The translations under genes and the position numbers were made by a program. From NCBI RefSeq assembly GCF_000284015.1, contig NC_016943.1:3141541-3205540 (forward strand): a DNA stretch of 64,000 nucleotides. Reading direction: 5' to 3'. Numbering within the stretch: the stretch's first letter is position 1; each line of letters starts with the position of its first letter. Under the pieces are notes generated by a model. That model saw only the letters and a program-made list of their open reading frames with translations, ran no database searches and had not been told where the DNA came from. The stretch is from Blastococcus saxobsidens DD2 (lineage in GTDB: Bacteria > Actinomycetota > Actinomycetes > Mycobacteriales > Geodermatophilaceae). Of this stretch, positions 18,712 through 27,898 are shown piece after piece.

Positions 18712-20034
18712 CTACCGCCCGGCGGGGACCAGCAGCGCGACGCACTCCACGTGCTGGGTCATCGGAAAGGCGTCGAAACCGCGGACGGCGGCGAGCCGGT
18801 ACCCGGCCCCGGTGAAGGCGGCCACGTCCCGGCCCAGCGCCGCCGGATCACAGGCGACGTAGACGACGGCGCGCGCCCCGGTACCGGCCAGCAGCCGGCT
18901 CACCGCCGGGCCGGCACCGGCGCGCGGCGGATCCAGGACGACGACGTCCGGGGCCGAACCGAGTTCGGCGAGCAGCTCGGTCAGCCCGTCGGCCTCCACC
19001 TCGCCCTGCCAGACCTCCGCCTGCGGCAGGTGGGCGAGGTTCGCGTCGGCCGCCGCGCACGCTGCCGGGTCGGACTCCACGCACACCACCCGGCCCTGCC
19101 CGCCGGCTGCGGGAGCGAGCGCGCCCCCGAACAGGCCTACCCCGGCGTAGAGGTCCAGCACGCTCTCCGCCGGCCGGACCGCCGCGAACTCGGCGACGGC
19201 CGCGACGAGCGCGTCCGCGGCGGCCGGGTGCACCTGCCAGAAGCCGGTGCCCTCGACCTCCCAGTCCCGGCCCCCGGCCCGCCGCTCGGCGCGGCCGGCC
19301 GGCGCTGCGGGCAGCTCCTCCCCCGCCTGCAGCACCGCGGCCGACTGCGGACGACCGCGCCGGTCCAGCCGGGTGGTGGTCACCGCGCCGGTGGAGTCGA
19401 TCGACACGTCCACCGCGCCGGCCCCCGGCCAGCTCCGCCTCAGCACCGCGGCGGCGGCCGGCTCGACGGTGATCGGGCAGTCGTCGAGGACGACGACGTC
19501 GTGCGACCGGTGCCGGCGCAACCCCGGCGCCCCGGTGCGGTCGACGGCGAACCGGGCCCGCGAGCGCCAGCGCAGCGCGCCGCCGGGCAGCGGCTCGACG
19601 GCGAGACCGGCGACCACGGGATCGCCGGCGTCCAGCGTGCCGAGCCGCACCAGCTGCTCCCGGACGACCGTGGCCTTGAGCCGGTGCTGCTCCGCCGGGT
19701 CGACGTGCTGCCAGTCGCAGCCGCCGCACTTCCCCGGACCGCTGTACGGGCACGGCCGTTCGACCCGGGCGGGCGCCGCCGTCAGCACCTCGACGGCGTC
19801 GGCGCGGCAGAAGCCGGGGTGGCGGTCCTCGGTCACCCGGACCACGACCCGCTCGCCCGGCAGGCTGTGCCGGACGAACACGACCCGCCCCTCGTGCCGG
19901 GCCACGCAGTGCCCGCCGTGCGCGACCGCGCCCACCTCGACCTCGAACTCCCGGCCGGTCCAGCCGCCGCCGCGGTCCTCCCGCGGGGGCGCCGGCCGAC
20001 GGCCCCGGCGATCGGCGCGCCGTCGTTCAGCCAT
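18712..20034 (-). CDS. RlmD-like 23S rRNA (uracil-5)-type methyltransferase with TRAM domain
   Basis: This 440-residue class I methyltransferase modifies uracil C5 in RNA. The N-terminal TRAM-type RNA-binding barrel is at residues 25-85. A [4Fe-4S] ligand set is visible as CPYSGPGKCGGC plus the later Cys in LDDCPI. The SAM-binding motif is LDLYAGVGLFGG, followed by VLDPPRAGAG and the catalytic Cys in YVACDPAALGRD. It is thus of the RumA/RlmD/TrmA superfamily; the exact target base is not determined by sequence. Its start overlaps the stop of the upstream permease gene by 8 bases, so the pair is coupled. Confidence 0.9.
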   Translation of the reverse strand: MAERRRADRRGRRPAPPREDRGGGWTGREFEVEVGAVAHGGHCVARHEGRVVFVRHSLPGERVVVRVTEDRHPGFCRADAVEVLTAAPARVERPCPYSGPGKCGGCDWQHVDPAEQHRLKATVVREQLVRLGTLDAGDPVVAGLAVEPLPGGALRWRSRARFAVDRTGAPGLRRHRSHDVVVLDDCPITVEPAAAAVLRRSWPGAGAVDVSIDSTGAVTTTRLDRRGRPQSAAVLQAGEELPAAPAGRAERRAGGRDWEVEGTGFWQVHPAAADALVAAVAEFAAVRPAESVLDLYAGVGLFGGALAPAAGGQGRVVCVESDPAACAAADANLAHLPQAEVWQGEVEADGLTELLAELGSAPDVVVLDPPRAGAGPAVSRLLAGTGARAVVYVACDPAALGRDVAAFTGAGYRLAAVRGFDAFPMTQHVECVALLVPAGR

Positions 20035-22063
20035 ACGGGCTCACGTCCACCGGATCGTCGGTGAGGCCACGGCGGAGGTCGCCCGGGGCCGGGCCGTCCC
20101 GGCGTTCGTCGTCCTCGTGGCCGGCCGTGCTCTCCAGCTGCCACGGCACGGTCGTGATCATCACGCCGGGCTGGAACTGCAGCCGGGCCCGGAGCCGCAG
20201 GGCGGTCTGGTTGTGCAGGATGTTCTCCCACCAGTGGCCGACGACGTACTGCGGTACGAACACCACCACCAGCTCCCGCGGGCTGTCGCGGCGGATCCCC
20301 TTCACGTAGTCGAGCACCGGGCGGGGGACGTCCCGGTACGGCGACTCGAGGACGGTCAGCGGCACCGGGATGTCGAAGCGCTGCCAGTCGGCCTGCAGGG
20401 CGCGGGTCTCCTCGTCGTCGACGTTGACCGTCAGCGCGGTCAGCGCATCGGGGCGGGTGGCCCGCGCGAAGGCCAGCGCCCGCAGCGTGGGCTTGTGCAC
20501 CTTCGAGACGAGCACGACGGCGTGCACCTTGCTGGGCAGCGTGCGCGAGTCGGCGTCAGGGACCAGCTGGTCGGCCACGTTGCAGTAGTGCCGGTTGATC
20601 GCCCTCATGAGGACGACGAGCACCGGCATGGAGGCGATCACCAGCCAGGCGCCGTTGGTGAACTTCGTGACGACGACGATCACCAGGACGATGCCGGTGA
20701 ACGAGCCGCCCACGAGGTTGATCGCCTGGGACCAGCGCATCCGGGACCGGGCCGCGCGGTCCCGTGCGCCGCGCAGCTCCCGGTTCCAGTGCCGCACCAT
20801 GCCCCACTGGCCGATCGTGAACGCGGTGAACACCCCGACGATGTAGAGCTGGATCAGCCGGCTGACCGAGGCGTCGAAGATCAGCACGAGAAGCGCGGCG
20901 AACCCGGCCAGCAGGAGGATGCCGTTGCTGTAGGCCAGCTTGTCGCCGCGGGTGTGCAGCTGGCGGGGCATGTAGCGGTCCTCGGCCAGGACGGAGCCCA
21001 GCAGCGGGAAGCCGTTGAACGCGGTGTTGGCCGCCAGCAGGAGGATCAGCGCGGTCGCGGCCTGCACCACGAAGAAGCCGACCGAGGAGCCGCCGAAGGT
21101 GGCCGCGGCCAGCTGGGCGATGACGGTCCGCTGCGGTTCGGTCGCGCAGTCGGCGAAGCCCACGAGGTCGCAGGCGTCCTCGGTGTAGGTGACACCGGCC
21201 ACGACAGCCAGCGAGCTCACCCCGAGGAACATGACGGCCGCCAGCCCGCCCATCAGGGCCAGCGTGGCGGCCGCATTGCGGCTCTTCGGCGGGCGGAAGG
21301 CAGGCACGCCGTTGGCGATCGCCTCGACCCCGGTGAGGGCGGTGCAGCCCGAGGCGAAGGCCCGCAGGGCCAGGAGCACCAGCGCGAGCGCCCCCGCCTC
21401 CCCGTAGCCGGCGTCCGGGGTCACGGCGTAGCCGGCGCTTTCGGCCACGACATCGGCGGAGGTGAAGAAGTGCCGGACCAGACCGGTGCCGACCATGATC
21501 AGGATGGCGGTGACGAAGAGGTAGGTGGGGGCGGCGAACGCCCGCCCCGACTCGCGAACCCCGCGCAGGTTGGCCGCCGCCAGGACCGCGATCAGCAACA
21601 GCGCGATGAGCACCCGGTGGGCGTCGAGCGACGGGAACGCCGAGATGATGTTGTCGGTGCCGGCCGCGACCGACACCGCGACGGTCAGCACGTAGTCGAT
21701 GAGCAGCGCGCTGGCCACGACCAGCCCGGCGAACGGGCCGTGGTTGCGCCGGGCGACCTCGTAGTCACCACCGCCGGAGGGGTAGGCGCGCACCACCTGG
21801 CGGTAGGACAGCACCAGGATGGCCAGGAGCAGGACCACCCCGGCCGCCAGCCACGGGGTGAGGTACAGGTACGCGGTGCCGGCGAGGGTCAGGACGATGA
21901 GGATCTCCTGCGTGGCGTAGGCCACGGAGGAGAGCGGGTCGCTGGAGAAGATCGGCAGCGCGAGCCGCTTGGGGAGCAGCGACTCCCCGGCGCGGTCGCT
22001 GCGGACCGGGCGGCCGAGGACGAGTCGCTTCGGTAGTTGTCCGAGGTCGGACAGGGTTGGCAC
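20027..22063 (-). CDS. APC family permease
   Basis: This 678-residue polytopic membrane protein of the amino acid-polyamine-cation superfamily has about 12 helices between residues 35 and 480. The core motif is FSSDPLSSVAYATQEILIVL near residue 40. A cytoplasmic C-terminal region of about 190 residues carries a VHAVVLVSKVHKPTLRAL segment resembling a USP-like regulatory domain. It sits divergent from two TrkA/RCK genes, as in many actinobacteria, and resembles the potassium-linked APC/KUP-like group, so K+ transport is possible but unproven. The GTG start has no ribosome-binding site but a TACCAT box 7 bases upstream. Confidence 0.88.
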   Translation of the reverse strand: MPTLSDLGQLPKRLVLGRPVRSDRAGESLLPKRLALPIFSSDPLSSVAYATQEILIVLTLAGTAYLYLTPWLAAGVVLLLAILVLSYRQVVRAYPSGGGDYEVARRNHGPFAGLVVASALLIDYVLTVAVSVAAGTDNIISAFPSLDAHRVLIALLLIAVLAAANLRGVRESGRAFAAPTYLFVTAILIMVGTGLVRHFFTSADVVAESAGYAVTPDAGYGEAGALALVLLALRAFASGCTALTGVEAIANGVPAFRPPKSRNAAATLALMGGLAAVMFLGVSSLAVVAGVTYTEDACDLVGFADCATEPQRTVIAQLAAATFGGSSVGFFVVQAATALILLLAANTAFNGFPLLGSVLAEDRYMPRQLHTRGDKLAYSNGILLLAGFAALLVLIFDASVSRLIQLYIVGVFTAFTIGQWGMVRHWNRELRGARDRAARSRMRWSQAINLVGGSFTGIVLVIVVVTKFTNGAWLVIASMPVLVVLMRAINRHYCNVADQLVPDADSRTLPSKVHAVVLVSKVHKPTLRALAFARATRPDALTALTVNVDDEETRALQADWQRFDIPVPLTVLESPYRDVPRPVLDYVKGIRRDSPRELVVVFVPQYVVGHWWENILHNQTALRLRARLQFQPGVMITTVPWQLESTAGHEDDERRDGPAPGDLRRGLTDDPVDVSPYG

Positions 22064-22070
22064 GGCGGCG

Positions 22071-22076
22071 ATGGTA
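22071..22076 (-). promoter_or_regulatory. -10 box for a leaderless APC permease transcript
   Basis: Minus-strand TACCAT lies 7 bases before the GTG at 22063, the spacing expected for a leaderless mRNA. Confidence 0.5.
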
Positions 22077-22235
22077 CGGACGCCGGGGCCGCCGGAGGGG
22101 GTGACCCGGCCCACCCCGCCCCGACGGGGGGAAGCGGGACGCCCACGGGTTCGCGGGGTCCGCGCGGGTGTAGCTTCGCGGCCGGAATGCGCGGGCGGAC
22201 GACGCCCGCGCGACCGGATCTGCGGGGAGTGACAC

Positions 22236-22904
22236 GTGCACGTGGTCGTGATGGGCTGCGGCCGCGTCGGCTCGGCCATCGCCCGGCGCCTGGAACAGAT
22301 CGGCCACAGCGTCGCGGTGATCGACCAGGATCCCGAGGCCTTCCGGCGGCTCGGCCCCGACTTCAGCGGCCGGCAGGTCACGGGGCTGGGATTCGACCGG
22401 CAGACGCTGCTCGACGCCGGCATCGACTCCGCCGGCGCGTTCGCCGCGGTCAGCAGCGGCGACAACTCCAACATCATCTCCGCCCGGGTGGCGCGGGAGA
22501 CCTTCGGCGTCCAGCACGTCGTGGCCCGCATCTACGACTCGAAGCGGGCCGAGGTCTACGAGCGCATGGGGATCCCGAGCGTGGCGACCGTCCCGTGGAC
22601 GGTGAACCGGCTCCTGCGCGAGCTGCTGTCGGTCAAGGTCAGCGAGCTGTGGCGGGAACCGACCGGGAAGGTGCTGCTCATGCGGGTCACCGTCACCGAG
22701 GGCTGGGTCGGCCGGAAGCTGGCCGCCCTCGAGGCAGCCACCGGCGCGCGCGCCGCCTGGCTGGTCCGGTTCGGCGAGGCGCAGCTGCCCACGCCCACCA
22801 CGGTCCTGCAGGACGGCGACCAGCTCGTCGTCGCGGCCACCGACGACCTCACCGCCCGCGTGGACGAGGTCATCGACCGCGGTCCCCAGGGGAGCGAGCA
22901 CTGA
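22236..22904 (+). CDS. trkA: TrkA-type potassium uptake regulatory protein (first of pair)
   Basis: The 222-residue cytoplasmic RCK protein has an N-terminal NAD(H)-binding Rossmann domain (VVMGCGRVGSAIARRL, GxGxxG) and a C-terminal RCK_C domain ending in DGDQLVVAATDD. Such proteins gate Trk/Ktr K+ channels in response to nucleotides. It overlaps the next gene by one base (TGATG), and the two halves probably act together like CeoB/CeoC. It is divergent from the APC permease, the likely partner transporter. A GTG start is used. Confidence 0.92.
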   Translation: MHVVVMGCGRVGSAIARRLEQIGHSVAVIDQDPEAFRRLGPDFSGRQVTGLGFDRQTLLDAGIDSAGAFAAVSSGDNSNIISARVARETFGVQHVVARIYDSKRAEVYERMGIPSVATVPWTVNRLLRELLSVKVSELWREPTGKVLLMRVTVTEGWVGRKLAALEAATGARAAWLVRFGEAQLPTPTTVLQDGDQLVVAATDDLTARVDEVIDRGPQGSEH

Positions 22905-23584
22905 TGCGCGTCGCCATCGTCGGGGCCGGTGCCGTCGGGCGGTCCATCGCCGGCGAGCTGCTGGAGAACGGCCACACCGTCATGCTGATCGAGAAGGACG
23001 GCCGCAAGGTCCGCACCCGTTCGGTCCCCGGTGCGGAGTGGGTGCAGGCCGACGCCTGCGAGGTCTCCTCCCTGGAGGAGGCCCAGCTGGCCACCTGCGA
23101 CGTCGTCGTCGCCGCGACCGGGGACGACAAGGCCAACCTGGTCGTCTCCCTGCTGGCCAAGACGGAGTTCGCCGTCAACCGCGTCGTCGCCCGGGTGAAG
23201 GACCCGCGCAACGAGTGGCTCTACACCGAGGCATGGGGTGTCGACGTCGCCGTCTCGACCCCGCGGGTCCTGGCCGCACTGGTCGAGGAGGCGGTGACCG
23301 TGGGCGACGTCGTCCGCCTCATGAGCTTCCGCAAGGGCGCGGCCAACCTGGTGGAGATCACCCTCGGGGACGACACCCCGTGGGTCGGCCACCCGCTGCG
23401 CGAGGTGCCGCTGCCCCGCGAGACGGTCCTGACCGCGATCCTCCGCGGCGACCGGGTGGTCACCCCGTCGCCGGACGAGCCGCTGGAGAGCGGGGACGAG
23501 CTGCTGTTCGTCTCGCACGGCGAGACCGAGGAGGAACTGCAGTACGTGTTCGCCCCCGGCGGTCCGGGCAGCGCCGGAGCCTGA
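22904..23584 (+). CDS. trkA: TrkA-type potassium uptake regulatory protein (second of pair)
   Basis: This 226-residue RCK protein is paralogous to the preceding gene: VAIVGAGAVGRSIAGEL at the N-terminus for nucleotide binding, EKDGRKVRTR, then a C-terminal RCK_C domain ending SGDELLFVSHGETEEEL. Its ATG overlaps the stop of the first TrkA gene by one base, so translation is coupled and a hetero-oligomer is likely. It ends in a strong hairpin before the convergent DUF3159 gene. Confidence 0.92.
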   Translation: MRVAIVGAGAVGRSIAGELLENGHTVMLIEKDGRKVRTRSVPGAEWVQADACEVSSLEEAQLATCDVVVAATGDDKANLVVSLLAKTEFAVNRVVARVKDPRNEWLYTEAWGVDVAVSTPRVLAALVEEAVTVGDVVRLMSFRKGAANLVEITLGDDTPWVGHPLREVPLPRETVLTAILRGDRVVTPSPDEPLESGDELLFVSHGETEEELQYVFAPGGPGSAGA

Positions 23585-23641
23585 AGGCCCCGTCCGGAGG
23601 CTCGCCCCGAGCATGCGAGGGGTGCGGAGGACGGGGTCCTT
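23584..23641. terminator. Terminator of the trkA pair
   Basis: AAGGCCCCGTCC at 23584 pairs with GGACGGGGTCCTT ending at 23641 (one bulge), with an inner GCTCGCCCC/GAGGGG pairing. It is placed between two convergent genes and so probably serves both. Confidence 0.7.
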
Positions 23642-23643
23642 CT

Positions 23644-24459
23644 TCAGACGGCAGGGTCGTCCACCGACGGCGCGCGGTGGCGGTGCAGCCGGGAGACGGC
23701 CCACAGGGTGACCAGGAGCGCGACCGCGGTCACCGGGAGGCCGAGCGCGATCGAGGCCACGCCGAGCAGGTCCTCCTCGTCCGCCAGGTACAGCGGGCCC
23801 AGCACCGCGACCCGCAGGAGGAAGGTCCCGGCCCACAGGACGGTCAGCCAGGAGTAGGCACGGACCATCCGCCGGTCCTCGCGCCAGTGCCGCTCCGGCG
23901 CCGGGTCGGCGCTGCGCGGCCGGCCGCCGCCATCGGCGGGCGCGTCGACCGGTGCCGCGGTACCACCCTTGCCGCGCAGACCGGCAACCCCACCGGCGGC
24001 CAGGCCGCCGAGGTGGCTGGGCGCCAGGAACTCGGCGACCACCCCGACCAGCGGCCAGCGCACCAGCACCGAGACGAGCAGCACCACGCCGATGCCGGCG
24101 TTGCGGATGATGCCCGGGGCGTAGAAGTTGCGGGCCTCCCCCGACGCCGCGGCGATCGCCACGGCGATGGCGACCCCGAGCAGGCCGCTGACCGCCTGCT
24201 GGGTGCTCTCCCGGCGGACCAGCCGCAGGATGAAGACCAGCACCGCGGCACCCACCGCCGCCCAGATGCCGGCCCGCAGCCCGCCGATGCCGTTGGCCAC
24301 CACGAAGGTGAGCGTGGGGAGGGTGACGTCGACCATGCCGCGCCAGCCGCCGAGCTGGCCGAGCAGCTCCTCGCGGTCGAACATCGATCGGGGCGCGTCC
24401 GCACCGGCGTCCGTCCGGTGGCCCTGCTCGTCACCGGCCGGCGGACCTGCTGCGGTCAC
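23644..24459 (-). CDS. DUF3159 family membrane protein
   Basis: The 271-residue actinobacterial membrane protein has about six hydrophobic segments between residues 45 and 260. The DUF3159 opening LLGQLGGWRGMVDVTLPT is near residue 33. A charged loop of about 40 residues (EDRRMVRAYSWLTV at its end) separates the last helices. It typically sits beside OB-fold, DUF3710 and dut genes, as here. The function is unknown; an envelope role is only a guess. Confidence 0.85.
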   Translation of the reverse strand: MTAAGPPAGDEQGHRTDAGADAPRSMFDREELLGQLGGWRGMVDVTLPTLTFVVANGIGGLRAGIWAAVGAAVLVFILRLVRRESTQQAVSGLLGVAIAVAIAAASGEARNFYAPGIIRNAGIGVVLLVSVLVRWPLVGVVAEFLAPSHLGGLAAGGVAGLRGKGGTAAPVDAPADGGGRPRSADPAPERHWREDRRMVRAYSWLTVLWAGTFLLRVAVLGPLYLADEEDLLGVASIALGLPVTAVALLVTLWAVSRLHRHRAPSVDDPAV

Positions 24460-24523
24460 CCTCGTCCCCCCTGTTCGACGATCTCCGGCCCGCCGGCGGC
24501 GGGAGCTACCCGACGTGCCCGGG

Positions 24524-24901
24524 TCAGCCGGAACAGAGCTCGTACCAAGGGTTGTAGATGACCTGGCGGCCGTCGAAGGCGGCGAACCGGCCTCGCGCGG
24601 TCAGCGACCGCCCGGGCTCGATCCCCGGGATCCGGCGCCGCCCCAGCCACACCAACGTCACCGAACCGGAGCCGTCGAACAGCTCGGCCTCCAGCGTCGG
24701 CACGGTCTCCCGCGGGGTGTAGACGACCGACTTCAGCCGTCCGGTCACCGTGACCACCGCACCCTTGCGGCAGGAACTGACCGACTCGCAGCCGGCACTG
24801 GCCGTGTCGGCCCGCAGCTGCTGGGCGTCGATGGTGTGGTCGTCGGCGGTGAGTCGCTGCAGCGTGCGCGACCACCAGCCCGCCGATCGGGTCTCCGTCA
24901 C
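24524..24901 (-). CDS. OB-fold nucleic-acid-binding-domain protein
   Basis: This 125-residue protein consists of a helix-rich start and one OB fold: GAVVTVTGRLKSVVY, EAELFDGSGSVTLVWLGRR, then LTARGRFAAFDGRQVIYNPWYEL, the pattern of RecG/tRNA-type anticodon OB domains. It may bind single-stranded nucleic acid; no catalytic residues are seen. The GTG at 24901 is preferred over upstream ones because a TACGCT box lies 7 bases ahead. It is conserved in position between DUF3159 and DUF3710 genes. Confidence 0.82.
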   Translation of the reverse strand: MTETRSAGWWSRTLQRLTADDHTIDAQQLRADTASAGCESVSSCRKGAVVTVTGRLKSVVYTPRETVPTLEAELFDGSGSVTLVWLGRRRIPGIEPGRSLTARGRFAAFDGRQVIYNPWYELCSG

Positions 24902-24908
24902 GACGACC

Positions 24909-24914
24909 AGCGTA
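24909..24914 (-). promoter_or_regulatory. -10 box for a leaderless OB-fold gene transcript
   Basis: Minus-strand TACGCT lies 7 bases before the GTG at 24901; no ribosome-binding site is present. Confidence 0.5.
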
Positions 24915-24968
24915 GTGCGGTGCGCCGCGCAGGCGGCCGCGGACCGGTGTCGGCTGCGTCGCGTCGAC

Positions 24969-25739
24969 TCAGCCGGCGTCGGGACCCGCGCCACCGGCCG
25001 GCGGCTGCGCCTGCTGCTGGGCCGCCTGGCGCTGCGCCGCCTGCTGCTCCTGCGTCGCCTGCCGGGCCACCTGCTGCGCGGCCAACTGCGCCGCGGCCTG
25101 CGCCGGAAGGGCGAGCGGGAGCGGCTCGCGGACCGGCATGGGCTCGCTCCCCCGGACGACGACGATGCCCCGGAACGCCGTCTCCAGCGCCGCGGCCTCC
25201 GCCTCGCCGCCCTCGGCGACCGAGCCGCTGAGCAGCCCCCGGAGGAACCAGCGGGGGCCGTCGATGCCGAGGAAGCGGGCCGGCCGCCGGACCGGCTGCG
25301 CGGCCGGTTGCCCGGGCTGCGGTGGCAGCGCAGCGACGACGGTCCCGGCCAGCTCGATGCCGAACGGCCCCTCGACCTCGCGCAGGGACGCTCCCTGCCC
25401 GGAGGCCGTGCGCGCCAGGTCGGCGCGGACGTCGTCCCAGATCCCGGCCGCCCGCGGCGCCGCGAACGCCGCGACCTGCAGCAGGGAACCGCCGTGCCGG
25501 AGGGTGGCGCCGATGACCTTCTGCTGCTGGTTGAGCTCCACCCGCAGGTCCATGCCCGGCAGCGCGGGCAGCCGGATCGCGCCGAGGTCGATGCGGGTCA
25601 CGCCGTCGTCCGGGGCGTCCGCCTCGTCCCAGGGTCCGGTCGTCTCCGGGATGTCACGGACCCGCTGCTGCGCCTCCGGCGGGACCCCGCGCTCCCGCAG
25701 GCTCCGGTCGATCCGATTGCGGCGCCGTCCGAACGGCAT
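24969..25739 (-). CDS. DUF3710 family protein
   Basis: The 256-residue protein opens with a basic stretch (FGRRRNRIDRSLRERG), then the DUF3710 core with DLGAIRLPALPGMDLRVEL and WDDVRADLART, and RFLGIDGPRWFLRGLLSG. It ends in a 45-residue Gln/Ala-rich low-complexity tail (AAQRQAAQQQAQPPAGG region) that looks disordered. Its ATG is one base after the dut stop, so the two are co-translated. The function is unknown. Confidence 0.85.
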   Translation of the reverse strand: MPFGRRRNRIDRSLRERGVPPEAQQRVRDIPETTGPWDEADAPDDGVTRIDLGAIRLPALPGMDLRVELNQQQKVIGATLRHGGSLLQVAAFAAPRAAGIWDDVRADLARTASGQGASLREVEGPFGIELAGTVVAALPPQPGQPAAQPVRRPARFLGIDGPRWFLRGLLSGSVAEGGEAEAAALETAFRGIVVVRGSEPMPVREPLPLALPAQAAAQLAAQQVARQATQEQQAAQRQAAQQQAQPPAGGAGPDAG

Positions 25740-25740
25740 G

Positions 25741-26247
25741 TCAGTTCCGCCCCTCGAGTGCTGGAGTGTCGCCGGATCCGGGCGCCGCCGCCCGGTACCC
25801 GCCGGTGGAGCCGTGCCCACCCGCACCGCGCTCGCTGGCCGGCAGCTCGGCCACCGGCACGAAGCGCGCCCGGGCCACCGGCTGGACGACCAGCTGGGCG
25901 ATGCGGTCGCCGCGGGACAGCCGCAGCGGCGTGGTCGGGTCCAGGTTGATGAGGTTGACCTTGATCTCGCCCCGGTACCCCGCATCGATGGTCCCCGGCG
26001 CGTTCACCATGCTCAGGCCCAGCCGGTGGGCCAGCCCCGAGCGGGGGTGGACGAAGCCGGCATAGCCCTCGGGGATGGCCACGGCGACCCCGGTACCGAC
26101 CAGCCGCCGCTCGAACGGGGCGAGCTCGACGTCCTCGGCCGCGGTCAGGTCGGCGCCGGCATCCCCGGCCACCGCATAGCGCGGGACCGCACCGTCGGGC
26201 ACGGCCAGCAGGACCGGCACGTCGAGCTCGGCGGAGGGTTCGGGCAC
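25741..26247 (-). CDS. dut: dUTP diphosphatase
   Basis: Dut hydrolyses dUTP to dUMP and pyrophosphate, keeping uracil out of DNA and feeding thymidylate synthesis; it works as a cytoplasmic trimer. All five motifs are present in order: [39 protein letters not shown], and the C-terminal arm HGSTGGY that closes the active site. The 168-residue length fits, with an extra 15 residues after the arm. The GTG start has a TAGGGT box 7 bases upstream and no ribosome-binding site. Confidence 0.95.
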   Translation of the reverse strand: MPEPSAELDVPVLLAVPDGAVPRYAVAGDAGADLTAAEDVELAPFERRLVGTGVAVAIPEGYAGFVHPRSGLAHRLGLSMVNAPGTIDAGYRGEIKVNLINLDPTTPLRLSRGDRIAQLVVQPVARARFVPVAELPASERGAGGHGSTGGYRAAAPGSGDTPALEGRN

Positions 26248-26254
26248 GACCGCG

Positions 26255-26260
26255 ACCCTA
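26255..26260 (-). promoter_or_regulatory. -10 box for a leaderless dut transcript
   Basis: Minus-strand TAGGGT sits 7 bases from the dut GTG. It is part of a locally AT-rich TTATAGGGT. Confidence 0.55.
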
Positions 26261-26332
26261 TAAGGACCACACTGCGCCCCACCGCGCGCACGCTCGCGGC
26301 CGGCTCCTGCAGGGAGGCCGGGGAGCCCGCCC

Positions 26333-27232
26333 TCAGGCCGGTGGCCGGCGCAGATCGGCCAGGATGCGGCGGGCGAGCGACTCGGTGGCCCGGCGGTTGC
26401 CGCGGCTGGACAGCGCGGCGCCCACTAGCACCGAGGCGACCGACGGCACCGCGCCGGCGAGCCGCCGGGTCATCCGGCGGCGCAGGGCCCGCAGGCCCGC
26501 GGTACCCAGCAGCGACCCCAGGTCCGCCCCCGGCGTACCGACGACGGCGCGCTGGTCGGACCAGCTGCGCAGATAGGCCTGCGCCCGCTCGGCCACGTCG
26601 CCGCACGCCGGCCGGCCGTGCAGCTCGTGCAGCTCCCCGATGAGGACGACCTCGACGGCGGCGACGAGGACCGTCTCCGCGCCGAGCTCCAGCGGGACGG
26701 CGAGCAGGGACGCCGGCGCGAACCAGTGCGCCGCGGACAACCCCCCGGTGGCGGCGCCGATCCCGGAGGTGACCCGGGCGGCGCGCTGGACCAGCGCCTC
26801 GGCGATCTCGGCGTCGGTCGCCCCGGGGTGGGCCGCCCGGATCCGGGTGCCGTCGCGGATCGGGAGCCGGGGCACCGCGGCGGCGAGCAGGTCGCCGAGC
26901 AGCGCACCCGGCTTGCGGTCCTCGCCGACCCCCGTGCGACCGGTGTCCGCCGGCCGCGCGCCGGGTGCTCCGTCGGCCCCGGACCCGCTGCCGAAGGCGC
27001 CGGCCACCGCGCCTGCGACGGCCCCCACGACGTCCCGCAGCCCGCTGCCCGCGGACTTCTGGGCGCCCGTCCTCTCCGCCCCCGTGCCCGCCAGGCCGGC
27101 GACCGCCTCGGCGACCGCCCGGCCGGCGCGCGCCAGCGGGCCGTCCTCGGCCCCGGTCGGCGTCGGCGGAGCCGGCACCGGCCGCGGGGCCGGAACGTCA
27201 CGCGGCGCACCGGTCCGCGGGCCTCCGGTCAT
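26333..27232 (-). CDS. Hypothetical protein with disordered N-terminus
   Basis: This 299-residue protein has a long Pro/Ala/Gly-rich N-terminal half (residues 1-110, probably disordered) followed by a helical domain. That domain contains [20 protein letters not shown], a glycine-containing amphipathic stretch ([19 protein letters not shown]) and [19 protein letters not shown]. Two mildly hydrophobic segments near residues 180-205 and 265-280 may touch the membrane. In other actinobacteria a DUF3093 gene often occupies this slot beside dut; this is a different protein. I do not recognise the family. Confidence 0.6.
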   Translation of the reverse strand: MTGGPRTGAPRDVPAPRPVPAPPTPTGAEDGPLARAGRAVAEAVAGLAGTGAERTGAQKSAGSGLRDVVGAVAGAVAGAFGSGSGADGAPGARPADTGRTGVGEDRKPGALLGDLLAAAVPRLPIRDGTRIRAAHPGATDAEIAEALVQRAARVTSGIGAATGGLSAAHWFAPASLLAVPLELGAETVLVAAVEVVLIGELHELHGRPACGDVAERAQAYLRSWSDQRAVVGTPGADLGSLLGTAGLRALRRRMTRRLAGAVPSVASVLVGAALSSRGNRRATESLARRILADLRRPPA

Positions 27233-27307
27233 CGGTCGTCCCTCCTCAGCCGGCTCCCCCGCAGGGTTCCGCCGCGAGCCTGCGCGTGGCGGGGGTCAGG
27301 GGGCGGC

Positions 27308-27607
27308 TCAGGCGCAGTCGCGGCAGAACACCTGGTTCCCACGGGTGGCGGCCAGCCGGCTGCGGTGCTGCACCAGGAAGCAGCGCGAGCAGGTGAACTC
27401 GTCCTCCTGCTTGGGCAGGACCCGGACGGTCAGCTCCTCGTTCGAGAGGTCGGCGCCCGGCAGCTCCAGGTTCTCGTTGAAGTCGGTCTCGTCGACGTCG
27501 ACCGACGCCGACTGGGCCTCGGCCCGGCGTGCCTTGAGCTCCTCGAGCGAGTCCTCTCCCAGCTCGTCGGTCTCGTTGCGGCGCGGGGCGTCGTAGTCGG
27601 TGGCCAT
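27308..27607 (-). CDS. DUF4193 family protein
   Basis: This 99-residue acidic protein matches the actinobacterial DUF4193 type. It has the start ATDYDAPRRNETDEL, an acidic middle, and a C-terminal zinc-ribbon-like segment with CSRCFLVQH and FCRDC, giving four cysteines for one metal site. The ATG has a strong GGAGGAGGGG site. The gene class is highly conserved near dut, ppgK and the principal sigma factor, as here. The function is unknown; interaction with the transcription or translation machinery is a guess. Confidence 0.88.
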   Translation of the reverse strand: MATDYDAPRRNETDELGEDSLEELKARRAEAQSASVDVDETDFNENLELPGADLSNEELTVRVLPKQEDEFTCSRCFLVQHRSRLAATRGNQVFCRDCA

Positions 27608-27886
27608 GGGTGTGCCCCTCCTCCGGGGTCGTCGCGGGCGTCGTGCCCGCTCGTCTGACGCGGCGCGGGGTGCGCGCCGTCGTCCTGGGCCGGTCGCCGG
27701 TGGGCGATCGGTGGTCGGTGTGGGAGCAGCCCGCTGCCGGGGCGCCCGTCCACGTCTCACCGGCTCCTCCTCGCGGTGAAGCCGGCAGGCCCCCCAACGC
27801 CGTCCGGCACCGATTTGTGCCCGCCTCCGGACAGGTGACACATCGGGCACCGGGAACGGTCGGGTGGGCTGGGGAGCGCCAGAGGT

Positions 27887-27892
27887 TACCCT
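27887..27892 (+). promoter_or_regulatory. -10 box for a leaderless phosphotransferase transcript
   Basis: TACCCT lies 6 bases before the GTG at 27899. No ribosome-binding site is seen. Confidence 0.5.
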
Positions 27893-27898
27893 GCCGCC

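Noticed and set aside
19247..22036. A 929-codon plus-strand frame across the RlmD-like and APC genes
   Set aside because: It spans two genes on the opposite strand with recognisable domains; the translation is low-complexity and has no domain text.
27608..27886. Possible RNA or small gene in the spacer ahead of the phosphotransferase gene
   Set aside because: No hairpin with clear loops, conserved motif or protein-like frame was seen.
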